Part shown: positions 51,992-61,249 of the stretch, piece by piece
Layout of the letters: each line of letters starts with the position of its first letter
Numbering within the stretch: the first letter of the stretch is position 1
Assembly: GCF_965200585.1 (NCBI RefSeq)
Contig: NZ_OZ241361.1
Strand: one strand, 5' to 3'
From: Bacterioplanoides sp965200585
GTDB taxonomy: Bacteria; Pseudomonadota; Gammaproteobacteria; Pseudomonadales; Oceanobacteraceae
Length of the DNA stretch: 64,000 bases
The notes under the pieces: model-generated
Told to the model about the DNA's origin: nothing
Database searches by the model: none
Seen by the model: the letters and a program-made list of their open reading frames with translations, nothing else
Translations under genes and position numbers: made by a program

Positions 51992-54919
51992 ATGTCTGAT
52001 CAAAACTGTTCTGGTACAAGTCATCCGGCCTTTCGTCTGATTGATTCGACGGTGGTTGAGTCTCTGAATCTGACCGTTCATCATTTTGAACATCAGAAGA
52101 CCGGTGCAGTGCATTATCACCTTGAGTCTGATCATGATGAAAAGGCCTTTTTAGTAGCCTTGCGCACCATGCCACACGACTCAACCGGGGTGGCGCATAT
52201 TCTTGAGCATACGGCCTTATGCGGCAGTGAAAAATTCCCGGTACGCGATCCGTTTTTTATGATGACGCGGCGCTCGCTAAACACCTTTATGAACGCCATG
52301 ACCAGCTCAGACTGGACGGCTTACCCGTTTGCTTCACAAAACCTTAAAGACTTTAACAACCTGCTGGACGTGTACCTGGATGCGGTGTTTTTCTCACGTC
52401 TGGACCCGCTGGATTTTGCTCAGGAAGGTCACCGGGTTGAATTCAGTGAAGAAGGCAATAAAGCCTCATCGCTGGAATATAAAGGCGTTGTCTTTAATGA
52501 GATGAAAGGTGCAATGTCATCGCCGGTCAGCCAGTTATGGCAGGGCATTTCCAGCTATTTATTCCCGACCACCACCTATCACTACAACAGTGGTGGTGAG
52601 CCTGCGGATATCACCGACTTGAGCTATGACGAGTTGCTGGCGTTTTATCAAACCCATTATCACCCGTCTAATGCCATCTTTATGAGCTTTGGTGATCTGG
52701 ATGTGTTGGATCTGCAGCAAAAAATGGATGAGCAGGCGCTGTCACGCTTCGAGCGTCAGCAAAAACAATGGCGTGTTGCCCCTGAGAAGCGCTATCCGGC
52801 ACCGATTGCGGTCGAGCAGGCCTATGGTGTAGACGGCGATGACTTATCTGCAAAAACTCACCATGTGATGGGTTGGTTGCTGGGCGATTCCACCGATCTG
52901 GATGCTCAGTTAGAGGCCAATCTGCTCAGTCAGATTTTATTGGATAACAGTGCGTCACCGTTACGCCGTGCGCTGGAGCAAACCGATTTGGGCGGCTCGC
53001 CTTCACCTTTGTGTGGTCTGGAAGATTCCAACCGTGAAATGAGCTTTATGTGTGGCATCGAGGGTAGCGAACCAGAGCAAGCACAAGCGCTGGAAACTCT
53101 GGTACTCGATACGCTGCAGCAGGTTGCTGAACATGGTGTGGAGCGCTCAATGATTGATGCCGCCTTGCATCAGCTGGAGCTGCATCAGCGTGAAATTGGC
53201 GGTGACCATTATCCTTATGGATTACAGCTGATCTTTAACGCCATTCCGGCGGCAACCCATTACGGTGATCCGGTCAGTCTGCTGAATCTGGACCCGGCAT
53301 TGGAGCGCCTGAAACAAAAAGCCGCTGCCGATAACTTTGTTCAGGACGCGGTACAGCGTTTGTTGCTGAATAACCGCCATCGGGTTCGTTTTACCCTGAA
53401 ACCGGATGCTCAGTTAAACGAAGAGGCCCAGCGCCTTGAGCAGCAACGACTGCAGGATCATTTGGCGGCGCTGAATGAGGCCGAGAAAGACATCATTGTC
53501 GAACTAACTCAGGCATTAAAAGAGCGTCAGGCGCAGCAGGATGATCCGGGTGTTTTACCTCAGGTGACGCTGGAAGATGTTAAGCCGGAATTAAATCATG
53601 TTGCGCCAACCGCTGAACATTCAGCGAATGAGCAGCTGCCGGTCAGTGAATATCAGACCGGTACCAATGGCATTTTATATCAACAGCTGTTGCTGGATTT
53701 GCCAACGCTGAGCCATGAACAGTTAACCTGGCTGCCGTTTTTCAGCCATGCCTGGACCGAAGTGGGCGCAGGCAATAACGACTACCTGGCTCAGCAGCAA
53801 AAACAAACCGCGCTGGTGGGCAGTTTGTCGGCTTATGCCTCAATCAAAGGTCAGGTAGACGATTGCAATCAGCTGCAAAGTTATCTGGTGATGACGGGCA
53901 AGGCACTGGCAAACAATGCCGATGCCTTTAGTGCTCTGAATCGCGAAACCTGGCAGCAAGCGCGCTTTGATGAAGATAAGCGTTTGCTGGATTTATTAAC
54001 CCACGCGACGTCTCGTAAACAACAGGGCATCACCGGCTCTGGTCATGCGTTAGCCATGTCGCTGGCGGCGTCACCCATCAGTCTGGCGGCTAATGTTGCG
54101 AATGAATTGGGCGGTATGCCGCAGGCCTTGCGCCTGAAGCAGCGCCTGGAGCAGGCTCAGCAAAATCCGGCCTTGATTGGTGAAGCATTGTCAGGTCTGT
54201 ATCAACAATTATCCGACCCGCAACAGGCTTTACTGGTGCATGATGAAAATCACGCTCAGGCACACCTGAGCAGTGTCGCTGATCAGTGGGCGTCGGTATC
54301 GGCAAGTACTGCGGGTGCCTTTGAATGGCAAATGCCAGAGCAGGAAGCAGCGCGTTATTGGATGGTGGACTCGCAGGTTAATTTCTGTTCCCTGGCTCTG
54401 CCAACGGTCACTCTGGATCACGAGGATGCGGCAGCGCTGGCAGTGGCTGGTGGTATTTTGCGTAATGGCTTCCTGCATACTGCAATTCGTGAGCAGGGCG
54501 GTGCTTATGGTGCCGGTGCATCTCAGGATTCAGCGCTGGGCTGTTTTAAATTCTTCTCTTATCGCGATCCACGGGTTGAAGGCACCTTTGCTGACTTCCG
54601 CCAGTCGGTTGACTGGTTATTACAGCAGCCGACCAGTGACGATCTGATTGAGCAATCAGTGTTGGGAATGATTGGTAGTATGGATCGCCCGGGTTCTCCG
54701 GCCGGTGAAGCCAAGCAAGCCTTCCATCTGGATAAAACCGGCCGTACCCGCATGATTCGTCAACAATTCCGCGAGCGTATGTTGCGGGTTAGCTGGGATG
54801 ATGTAGTTCGGGTAACCGAGCAGTACCTGAAAAATCAGTCTGGCTATTCTGCGGTTATTGCACCCAAAGGCACACATACCATTGCTGAAGGGCTTGGCTT
54901 AAAAGTAGCCGAATTCTGA
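51992..54919 (+). CDS. M16C metalloprotease, presequence protease-like
   Basis: 975 residues with two M16 halves. The inverted zinc motif HxxEH is in VAHILEHTALCGS (about residue 70), with the distal Glu in the EYKGVVFNEMKGAM block; this HILEHxxLCGS form and the length mark the PreP/CYM1 branch, which degrades unstructured peptides in a closed chamber. The second half ends with REQGGAYGAGASQD, a conserved inactive-domain motif. No signal peptide, so cytoplasmic. Monocistronic. Confidence 0.93.
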   Translation: MSDQNCSGTSHPAFRLIDSTVVESLNLTVHHFEHQKTGAVHYHLESDHDEKAFLVALRTMPHDSTGVAHILEHTALCGSEKFPVRDPFFMMTRRSLNTFMNAMTSSDWTAYPFASQNLKDFNNLLDVYLDAVFFSRLDPLDFAQEGHRVEFSEEGNKASSLEYKGVVFNEMKGAMSSPVSQLWQGISSYLFPTTTYHYNSGGEPADITDLSYDELLAFYQTHYHPSNAIFMSFGDLDVLDLQQKMDEQALSRFERQQKQWRVAPEKRYPAPIAVEQAYGVDGDDLSAKTHHVMGWLLGDSTDLDAQLEANLLSQILLDNSASPLRRALEQTDLGGSPSPLCGLEDSNREMSFMCGIEGSEPEQAQALETLVLDTLQQVAEHGVERSMIDAALHQLELHQREIGGDHYPYGLQLIFNAIPAATHYGDPVSLLNLDPALERLKQKAAADNFVQDAVQRLLLNNRHRVRFTLKPDAQLNEEAQRLEQQRLQDHLAALNEAEKDIIVELTQALKERQAQQDDPGVLPQVTLEDVKPELNHVAPTAEHSANEQLPVSEYQTGTNGILYQQLLLDLPTLSHEQLTWLPFFSHAWTEVGAGNNDYLAQQQKQTALVGSLSAYASIKGQVDDCNQLQSYLVMTGKALANNADAFSALNRETWQQARFDEDKRLLDLLTHATSRKQQGITGSGHALAMSLAASPISLAANVANELGGMPQALRLKQRLEQAQQNPALIGEALSGLYQQLSDPQQALLVHDENHAQAHLSSVADQWASVSASTAGAFEWQMPEQEAARYWMVDSQVNFCSLALPTVTLDHEDAAALAVAGGILRNGFLHTAIREQGGAYGAGASQDSALGCFKFFSYRDPRVEGTFADFRQSVDWLLQQPTSDDLIEQSVLGMIGSMDRPGSPAGEAKQAFHLDKTGRTRMIRQQFRERMLRVSWDDVVRVTEQYLKNQSGYSAVIAPKGTHTIAEGLGLKVAEF

Positions 54920-55000
54920 AGGCCTCTGTCTTATTGGCATTAGCCTGATCAATATTGGTCTGAACGGTGTTAGCCGAATAGGAATAGGTGTTAGTTAACG

Positions 55001-55042
55001 ATTGATACGAGTCTCAGGTTTTAAATGAGAACTCGTATCAAT
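55001..55042 (+). promoter_or_regulatory. Inverted repeat and Fur-like site before the TonB operon
   Basis: 12-bp perfect arms ATTGATACGAGT (55001-55012) and ACTCGTATCAAT (55031-55042), extended inward by CTC/GAG. The right half, AATGAGAACTCGTATCAAT (55024-55042), partly matches the Fur box pattern. It lies 27 bp before the first possible ATG of the operon. Confidence 0.5.
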
Positions 55043-55113
55043 TGTGTTTCTAATCGCGAGGCGGCATAATGCTGCCCCATTTTTTACGCTTCTCTATTTC
55101 AATGGAAACCGCT

Positions 55114-55896
55114 ATGCGAGCGAAGGTTTTTAAACCCCAGGCGCTGTATCTGACTGCCTTGTTTACCTCTTTAATGGCACTATCGCCGATGTCGATAGCC
55201 GATGCACTTTCTGACAGCGAAGCCACTATTGCTGCCAGCGATACCAGTGGTAGCCGCAGCCAGAAGAAAGTGGAGCGTCTGGATGATCAGTCTCAGCGTT
55301 TATTAAACGAATACCGCCAGATCAAAGCAGAAGCGGATCAGCTGCGGTTATACAACGAGCAAATGACTCGTATCGTTGATAGCCAGGAACAGGAGTTGGC
55401 GTCGCTGGATCGTCAGATTTCTGAAATTGAGCGTACAGAGCAGGGCGTGCTGCCGCTGATGTTACGCATGCTGGATAACCTGGAAGGCTTTGTTGAGCTG
55501 GATACACCGTTTCTGCCGAATGAGCGTGAAGCTCGGGTCGCGTTATTAAAAGACATGATGTCACGTGCGGATGTGACCATCTCAGAAAAATTCCGCCGGG
55601 TATTAGAAGCGTATCAGGTGGAAGTGGATTATGGCCGCAATATTGAAGCCTATCGGGGCCAGCTTGATAACGTCGCTTACGATTTTCTGCGCATCGGTCG
55701 TGTGGCGTTATATCGCTTAAGCAACGATGGCACTCAAGCCTGGATCTGGGATCGCAACACACGTGACTGGAATGTGCTTGATGCGGCTTATCTGCAGGAT
55801 TTACGCAAAGCATTAAAAGTTGCGCAACAAACGGCTGCGCCTGAGTTATTAACCCTGCCGATGCCGGTTGTGCAGCGCACAACAACCGCTCAATAA
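55114..55896 (+). CDS. DUF3450 protein of the TtpC-TonB operon
   Basis: 260 residues from the ATG at 55114, which gives a normal signal peptide (YLTALFTSLMALSPMSIADA); the ATG at 55069 has a fair RBS (GAGG) but adds 15 residues in front of it. After the signal comes a coiled coil (about 45-110, QSQRLLNEYRQIKAEADQLR) and the DUF3450 body with PLMLRMLDNLEGFVELDTPF and ending in the helical RKALKVAQQ. A periplasmic accessory of TonB2-type systems, always beside ttpC. First gene of six. Confidence 0.88.
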   Translation: MRAKVFKPQALYLTALFTSLMALSPMSIADALSDSEATIAASDTSGSRSQKKVERLDDQSQRLLNEYRQIKAEADQLRLYNEQMTRIVDSQEQELASLDRQISEIERTEQGVLPLMLRMLDNLEGFVELDTPFLPNEREARVALLKDMMSRADVTISEKFRRVLEAYQVEVDYGRNIEAYRGQLDNVAYDFLRIGRVALYRLSNDGTQAWIWDRNTRDWNVLDAAYLQDLRKALKVAQQTAAPELLTLPMPVVQRTTTAQ

Positions 55897-55905
55897 GGAA
55901 GACCA

Positions 55906-57267
55906 ATGAATATCGTAAAAACACTAGTTGCGTCTTTTTCTTTGCTGCTGATTGCCAGTATTTCCCAGGCTGATTCTCAACAGGATGATCTGAATGCCTT
56001 GTTGAATAAGGCCAGTGCTTATCAGACGGCTGAAAATAAAATCAACGCGGCGCGTGAGGCGGCCTTTAAAAAAGATGTTGCCGCACAAAAAGCGCTGTTA
56101 GCTAAAGCACGTGCCGAGCTGAAAAAGCAGCAACTGCGGGCAGAGCAATTAAAAAATTCGTTCGACAGTAATGAAATTAAACTGACGGAAAAAGAAGAAG
56201 AGCTGCGTCTGCGGGTTGGCAACCTGGGAGAAATGTTTGGTGTTGTTCGCCAGGTGGCAACCGATTTACAAACGGTGTTATCCGACAGCTTAACTTCGGT
56301 GCAGATTAAAGAACGCAAAGCCGATCTGGAAAAGCTGGCAGAAGCCAAAGAACTGCCCAATATTGCTGAGCTGGAAGACTTATGGTTTACGCTGCAGCAG
56401 GAAATGACACTGAATGGTCAGGTTGTTTCGTTTGATGCCAATGTGATTGATGCTCAAGGTCAAAAAACCCAACAAACCATTACCCGAGTGGGTGTGTTTA
56501 ACGCCATTAATGAGTCGGGTTATCTGACTTACGACAGTGAACTGCAGCAGCTGGGTGAGTTAGGTCGTCAGCCGCAAGAAGCCGGTTTTATTGGCGGCTT
56601 CTTAAATAATGCAACCGGTGTTGCGCCGTTTGCGCTCGATCCAAGCCGCGGTGCTCTGGTTAATCTGACACTGGAAAATCCGGATCTAATCGAGCGGGTC
56701 AAACAGGGCGGTGAAGTTGGTTTTATTATTATTGCTCTGGGTGTTTTAGGTTTGCTGTTAGCGCTATGGCGTTTGATCTCTTTATTCAGCGTTGCGCAAA
56801 AAGTGAAAAAGCAACAGCAGCAATTGGATCAGCCGAATAACAATAATCCATTAGGCCGGGTATTACTGGCTTATGGCGAATTGCCGGACACCATTGAAGC
56901 TGAAGTGCTGGAAGCCAAAATGGATGAAGCGGTTTTGCGTGAATTACCAGCGTTGGAGTTGGGTCAGTCAATTATTAAATTGTTTGCCGGTATTGCGCCT
57001 TTATTGGGGCTGCTGGGTACAGTAACCGGCATGATCGCTACCTTTCAGGCGATTACCAATTTCGGAACGGGTGATCCTAAACTAATGGCATCCGGTATTT
57101 CTCAGGCATTAATTACAACCGTTTTAGGTCTGGTTGCTGCCATACCATTATTGCTGGCGCATAACGGTGTTGCTTCTCAAAGTAAGCGCCTGATTCAGCT
57201 GCTGGACGAACAGTCTGCCGGACTGATGGCGCAGCGTTTAGAAAAAGAAGCCAAAAAGGTTCAGTAA
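55906..57267 (+). CDS. TtpC-like MotA/TolQ/ExbB proton-channel protein
   Basis: 453 residues. Signal peptide (to QADS), a periplasmic coiled coil (about 35-150), a soluble domain, then three membrane helices of the MotA/TolQ/ExbB domain (about 265-285, 360-385 and 400-425) with GQSIIKLFAGIAPLLGLLGT and ITTVLGLVAAIPLLLAHN. In Vibrio the equivalent TtpC is needed for TonB2-dependent siderophore uptake. Starts 9 nt after the DUF3450 gene; exbB follows after 3 nt. Confidence 0.9.
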   Translation: MNIVKTLVASFSLLLIASISQADSQQDDLNALLNKASAYQTAENKINAAREAAFKKDVAAQKALLAKARAELKKQQLRAEQLKNSFDSNEIKLTEKEEELRLRVGNLGEMFGVVRQVATDLQTVLSDSLTSVQIKERKADLEKLAEAKELPNIAELEDLWFTLQQEMTLNGQVVSFDANVIDAQGQKTQQTITRVGVFNAINESGYLTYDSELQQLGELGRQPQEAGFIGGFLNNATGVAPFALDPSRGALVNLTLENPDLIERVKQGGEVGFIIIALGVLGLLLALWRLISLFSVAQKVKKQQQQLDQPNNNNPLGRVLLAYGELPDTIEAEVLEAKMDEAVLRELPALELGQSIIKLFAGIAPLLGLLGTVTGMIATFQAITNFGTGDPKLMASGISQALITTVLGLVAAIPLLLAHNGVASQSKRLIQLLDEQSAGLMAQRLEKEAKKVQ

Positions 57268-57270
57268 CGG

Positions 57271-57804
57271 ATGTTCGCAAGCAGCAACATAAATGGGCCG
57301 TTGCAATGGCTGGCTGATTTTATGGCGCAGGGTGGCCCGGTGCTGTATGGCATCCTGTTGCTCAGCGTATTGTTGTGGTCGTTAATTCTTGAGCGTCTTT
57401 GGTTTTTCTATATTGATATGCCAAAGCAAAACAAAAAATTGGCGGCCAGCTGGCAACAGCGCAGCGACCATAACAGCTGGACAGCACGTAAAATCCGCAG
57501 CGCGATGATCAGTCGCCAACAGCAGGCCGCCAATACTTTTTTATCGACGGTCGGTATGTTGATTGGCATTTGTCCGTTAATGGGACTGCTCGGCACGGTG
57601 TGGGGCATGATCAGCGTATTTGATGTGCTTGCGATCACCGGCACCGGTAATGCCCGCGCCATGGCGAATGGTATTTCTCAGGCGACCATTCCAACGATGG
57701 CAGGACTGGTTGTTGCTCTGACTGGTTTGTATTTTCGCACCCGATTTAAGCGTTTAAGTGAACGTGGTGTTCATCAGCTGGCTGACCAGCTGCCAACGGA
57801 TTAA
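57271..57804 (+). CDS. exbB: ExbB-like biopolymer transporter
   Basis: 177 residues, three membrane helices. LAAQGGPVLYGILL-type start (ADFMAQGGPVLYGILLLSVL), CPLMGLLGTVWGMISVF and ISQATIPTMAGLVVALTGLY are the ExbB2/TolQ pattern; the Thr/Ala proton-path residues are present. With ExbD it drives TonB with the proton gradient. Confidence 0.93.
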   Translation: MFASSNINGPLQWLADFMAQGGPVLYGILLLSVLLWSLILERLWFFYIDMPKQNKKLAASWQQRSDHNSWTARKIRSAMISRQQQAANTFLSTVGMLIGICPLMGLLGTVWGMISVFDVLAITGTGNARAMANGISQATIPTMAGLVVALTGLYFRTRFKRLSERGVHQLADQLPTD

Positions 57805-57818
57805 CAAGGCATTTTTAT

Positions 57819-58226
57819 ATGGCTCGACGTCATACTGATAATGATACAGACGGAAACGATATCGATATTACACCGATGCTGGATATCGTTTTTATCATGC
57901 TGATCTTTTTTATTGTTACGACTTCTTTTGTGAAAGAAAGTGGCGTATCGGTGAATCGCCCGAGTGCACAAACGGCGGAAGAGAAAAAAGGCAGTAATAT
58001 TCTGGTAGCGATTCGCGCTAACGGTGAAATCTGGATCGACCGACGTGCTATTGATGTGCGCGCCGTGCGGCCGAATATTGAACGTATGAAAGCAGAAAAC
58101 CCGGAAGGTGCGGTGATTATTCAGGCGGATGAATTTTCGCCAACCGGATTGCTGGTGAAAGTGATGGATCAGATTCGTCTGGCTGGAATTCACGATATTT
58201 CGATTTCGGCTGAGGCTGCTGATTGA
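57819..58226 (+). CDS. exbD: ExbD-like biopolymer transporter
   Basis: 135 residues, one N-terminal helix. The essential membrane Asp is in DITPMLDIVFIMLIFFIV; the periplasmic part has GVSVNRPSAQTAEE and the ATG-type C-terminal domain with AIRANGEIWIDRRAI. AAGG is the RBS. Its stop overlaps the tonB start (TGATG). Confidence 0.95.
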   Translation: MARRHTDNDTDGNDIDITPMLDIVFIMLIFFIVTTSFVKESGVSVNRPSAQTAEEKKGSNILVAIRANGEIWIDRRAIDVRAVRPNIERMKAENPEGAVIIQADEFSPTGLLVKVMDQIRLAGIHDISISAEAAD

Positions 58227-58843
58227 TGCGCTTGTTAGTGGCTTTTGTGATTGCTGGTGGAGTGAGTCTGGCGTTATTTTTTGCCATGCACAGCATGGTG
58301 TCTGGTTCTGCAGATTTAAAAAAAGAACGCACAGAATCGACCTTTCTGGATTTTGTCCGCGCTAAGCAAGACACCAAAACCCAGCTGAAGGAACGTCGTA
58401 AAAAAGAACCACCAAAACCGAAAAAACCACAGCTGCCAAAAACGTCGGTAACTCAGCAAAATGTGAATATGCAGAAATTGCCATTCACCATGCCGGATGT
58501 TCAGACGGATTTGGAACTGAGCAACCAATCTTTCCTGGGGGACGCTTCGGTCGGGCTGGGGTTTGGTGACAGTGATGTGATTCCACTGGTTCGGCAAAAC
58601 CCGGTTTACCCGGAAAAGGCCAAACGCCGGAAAATAGAAGGCTATGTCACAGCACGGCTGCAGATTAATGCTGACGGCACGGTCGATGACGTGGATATTA
58701 TTGATGCTCAGCCGCGTGGTGTGTTTGAACGTGAGGCACGTCGCGCCTTGTTTAAATACAAATTTAAACCACGCCTGCAAGATGGGCAGCCCGTTCCTCA
58801 GGTTGCTACTCAAACACTCGAATTTAAGTTGAGTGGTCGCTGA
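58226..58843 (+). CDS. tonB: TonB-like energy transducer
   Basis: 205 residues from the ATG at 58226. One signal anchor (about 3-25), a short Lys/Pro-rich linker (KKEPPKPKKPQLPKT) and the TonB C-terminal domain: NPVYPEKAKRRKIEGYVTAR, VDDVDIIDAQPRGVFEREA and RALFKYKFKPRLQDGQPVPQ. The short linker is typical of TonB2-type proteins. It should energise TonB-dependent outer-membrane receptors, none of which are in the window. Confidence 0.94.
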   Translation: MRLLVAFVIAGGVSLALFFAMHSMVSGSADLKKERTESTFLDFVRAKQDTKTQLKERRKKEPPKPKKPQLPKTSVTQQNVNMQKLPFTMPDVQTDLELSNQSFLGDASVGLGFGDSDVIPLVRQNPVYPEKAKRRKIEGYVTARLQINADGTVDDVDIIDAQPRGVFEREARRALFKYKFKPRLQDGQPVPQVATQTLEFKLSGR

Positions 58844-58845
58844 AT

Positions 58846-60132
58846 ATGAAACAACTTTTGATTCGTTTATCTCATTCTTTTACTGGGTTACTTTTTTCTG
58901 GCCTGTTTTCGTTGTCGGTTATGGCTGCGGATACCTCCATTTCTCCGGCGACTTACGAAGCGCTGAATGATGTGCAGGAGTACCTGCAGCAAGAAGATTA
59001 TGTCCAGGCTCAGGAAGTCTTAGATAAGCTGGTGAATAAGCTGAAACCATCTTTTGGTTTGGCGTTGGCTCATCAGTTATATGGTCAGCTGTATCTGACT
59101 CAGGAGAATACCCCTGCGGCTATCCAGCAGTTTGAAAATGCGTTAAAACTGGATGTTTTTGCTGTTGGTCAGGAATCGGCTCTGGCGACCAATGTGTCAC
59201 AATTGTATTTAAGCATTGAAAAAACCGAGCAGGCGATTGCTGCACTAAAAACCCGTTTGCCAAAGCTGTTGCAAGCCGAACAAAAACTGCTGAAAAAACA
59301 AAAGAAGCAGGATCAGGGCAAGTATCCGATTAAACCTATTGCGTTTGCCACGCTAGGCATGGCGTATCATGTTAAGGGTGATTACCAGAATGTGATTGCC
59401 TGGGTGCCTAAGGCATTGGAGCGAGAGCAACAATCCGGCAATCATCCTAAAGAAAACTGGTTGCAGATTCTGGCGCTTGCCTATTACGAGCGTAAGCAAT
59501 ATCAAAACGCGGCTGATACCCTGAAGCAGTTGATTGCGATTAAACCCGATAATGAAGATTACTGGGTGCAACGAGCTTCGATGTTTCAGTTATTGGAGCA
59601 GCCTGCAAATACCTTAAAAGTACTTGAGACAGCTTATGCCTCGGATAAACTGACAAAAGAACAGAATGTGCTGTTATTGGTGCAGTTGTTAATTAATCAA
59701 GGCATTCCGGAGCGGGGTGCACGAATCCTGAAGCAGCAATTAGCGGCTGAAAACATCAAAATAACCGAATCAAACTGGCGTTTGTTGGCCTCGGCCTGGC
59801 AATTAAGCCGTCAGCGTCAGGATGCCATTGTTGCGCTATCTCAGGCATCGCAAGTGGTTGATGATGGTTCGTTATTATTACGCGCAGCTCGCTTAGCAGT
59901 GCAGGATAATCGACATGCTCAGGCAATAAAATTATCGCAACAGGCCTTGGATAAAGGTTTGGACGATCAGGATAAGGCCAATGCGTTATTACTGGCTGGC
60001 AGTAGTTATTTTGAACAGCAGGATTACCAGAGTGCCCGACGCTACTTCCAAAAGGCACTGAAGCAAGCGGATTCGGCTACCTCAGCAAAAACCTGGCTGG
60101 ATTATATCGCTACGGTTGAAGAGTATCTGTAA
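58846..60132 (+). CDS. Tetratricopeptide repeat protein of the TtpC-TonB operon
   Basis: 428 residues, signal peptide (to VMAADTS) and TPR helices throughout: YLQQEDYVQAQEVLDKLVNK, NTPAAIQQFENALKL, YERKQYQNAADTLKQLIAI and QQDYQSARRYFQKALKQA. The protein is likely periplasmic. A TPR gene closes this operon in Vibrio, Shewanella and relatives, and it probably scaffolds the TonB2 complex. Starts 2 nt after tonB. Confidence 0.9.
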   Translation: MKQLLIRLSHSFTGLLFSGLFSLSVMAADTSISPATYEALNDVQEYLQQEDYVQAQEVLDKLVNKLKPSFGLALAHQLYGQLYLTQENTPAAIQQFENALKLDVFAVGQESALATNVSQLYLSIEKTEQAIAALKTRLPKLLQAEQKLLKKQKKQDQGKYPIKPIAFATLGMAYHVKGDYQNVIAWVPKALEREQQSGNHPKENWLQILALAYYERKQYQNAADTLKQLIAIKPDNEDYWVQRASMFQLLEQPANTLKVLETAYASDKLTKEQNVLLLVQLLINQGIPERGARILKQQLAAENIKITESNWRLLASAWQLSRQRQDAIVALSQASQVVDDGSLLLRAARLAVQDNRHAQAIKLSQQALDKGLDDQDKANALLLAGSSYFEQQDYQSARRYFQKALKQADSATSAKTWLDYIATVEEYL

Positions 60133-60152
60133 CGACCGTTACGCCTAATTCA

Positions 60153-60200
60153 TTTAATAAAATCACTTATTTAATAGAACCACTTAATTAATAAAACTTA
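60153..60200. repeat. AT-rich 17-bp tandem repeats
   Basis: Two 17-bp units, TTTAATAAAATCACTTA (60153-60169) and TTTAATAGAACCACTTA (60170-60186), then a shortened third (60187-60200) that contains the stop codon of the acyltransferase gene. Confidence 0.7.
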
Positions 60201-61117
60201 GGCTCACCTGGCGGGCGTTTTTTAAAGCGTTTATGCACCCAAAAATATTGTGACGGGTGCATGCGCACCGCCTTTTCTAACTCCTGATTCCACATCTCAC
60301 AATCTTTTTGAGGGTCTTCACCGAAATTCTCAAGAGGTTTGCTGACTTCTATTTCAAACACACCATTTTCCAAACGGTGCATCCGCAGAAATACCACAAC
60401 CGCATTGCTGCGGCGCGCAATAAGGGTTGGCATCGCCAGGTTGGCTGCCTGAATGCCAAAGAAGGGTGCAAACAGGGTGGAGGCTTTGCTGAAATTCTGA
60501 TCGCAGGCATACCAGGCAACCTGACCACTTTTAATCCATTTAATCAGATCCTTTCCCTGGTCTTTACTGAACCCACGGGCATTCTCACGGTTACGGCCAT
60601 TGACAATCATGCGGTCAATTACGGGGTTATCATGCGGGCGGTACATATAAGCAAGTCGCTTCTCGCCATCCAGCTGATCGACAACCAGTGGCAAGTTAAA
60701 GTCAATGGCGGCAAAGTGTCCGCCCATCATTAACACACCCTGGCCGCGACTGAGTGGCTCAAGCAGATTCTCAATTCCGATGATGTTCGCTTTCTGGATG
60801 TAAGGCTGCATGTCGCCCCACCAGGCGTGGGTGCATTCCAGCGCTCCAATTGCCATTTGTTGCATGTTTGCTTTAAGTAATGCTTCGATTTTTTCAGGTG
60901 CTTTCTGGGGAAAACAGGCGCTGAGATTCTTACGGCCAATCTTAGTACGACCCTTCATCGTACGGTACAGTAGTGTCCCCAGCGCTTTACCGAGGGTGTG
61001 CTTTGTGCTGAGAGGTAATAAGGAGATAAGCCACATAAAAAACACAACGAGCCATGCGCCCCAGTATTGAGGTTTGAGCATGGTCGTCTGGAAAGGGATA
61101 TGATGATTGACCTTCAT
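60188..61117 (-). CDS. Lipid A-type acyltransferase (LpxL/LpxM family), copy 2
   Basis: 309 residues from the ATG at 61117, which aligns with the start of the paralogue at 62179 and gives the same length; a GTG at 61129 is the alternative. One N-terminal membrane helix, HX4D active site in GGHFAAIDFN, YRPHDNPVIDRMIVNGRNR and ACDQNFSKASTLFAPFFG. It should add a secondary acyl chain to Kdo-lipid A from acyl-ACP. Second of two adjacent copies on the same strand. Confidence 0.9.
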   Translation of the reverse strand: MKVNHHIPFQTTMLKPQYWGAWLVVFFMWLISLLPLSTKHTLGKALGTLLYRTMKGRTKIGRKNLSACFPQKAPEKIEALLKANMQQMAIGALECTHAWWGDMQPYIQKANIIGIENLLEPLSRGQGVLMMGGHFAAIDFNLPLVVDQLDGEKRLAYMYRPHDNPVIDRMIVNGRNRENARGFSKDQGKDLIKWIKSGQVAWYACDQNFSKASTLFAPFFGIQAANLAMPTLIARRSNAVVVFLRMHRLENGVFEIEVSKPLENFGEDPQKDCEMWNQELEKAVRMHPSQYFWVHKRFKKRPPGEPKFY

Positions 61118-61249
61118 GTTATGAATCACAATATTCAGCGTTTAAATTGCACAGCATAATATCTGAATATTGCGGATGAAAGTCTTGCCTGACGGCAACA
61201 GTGTGTTACTGATCAGGCATTGATTCTGATTGATTGCTCTGTGCTTTGA

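Noticed and set aside
51905..52135. N-terminal extension of the class V PLP enzyme
   Set aside because: It would overlap the start of the M16 protease gene and its promoter, has no RBS, and the family begins after 51904.
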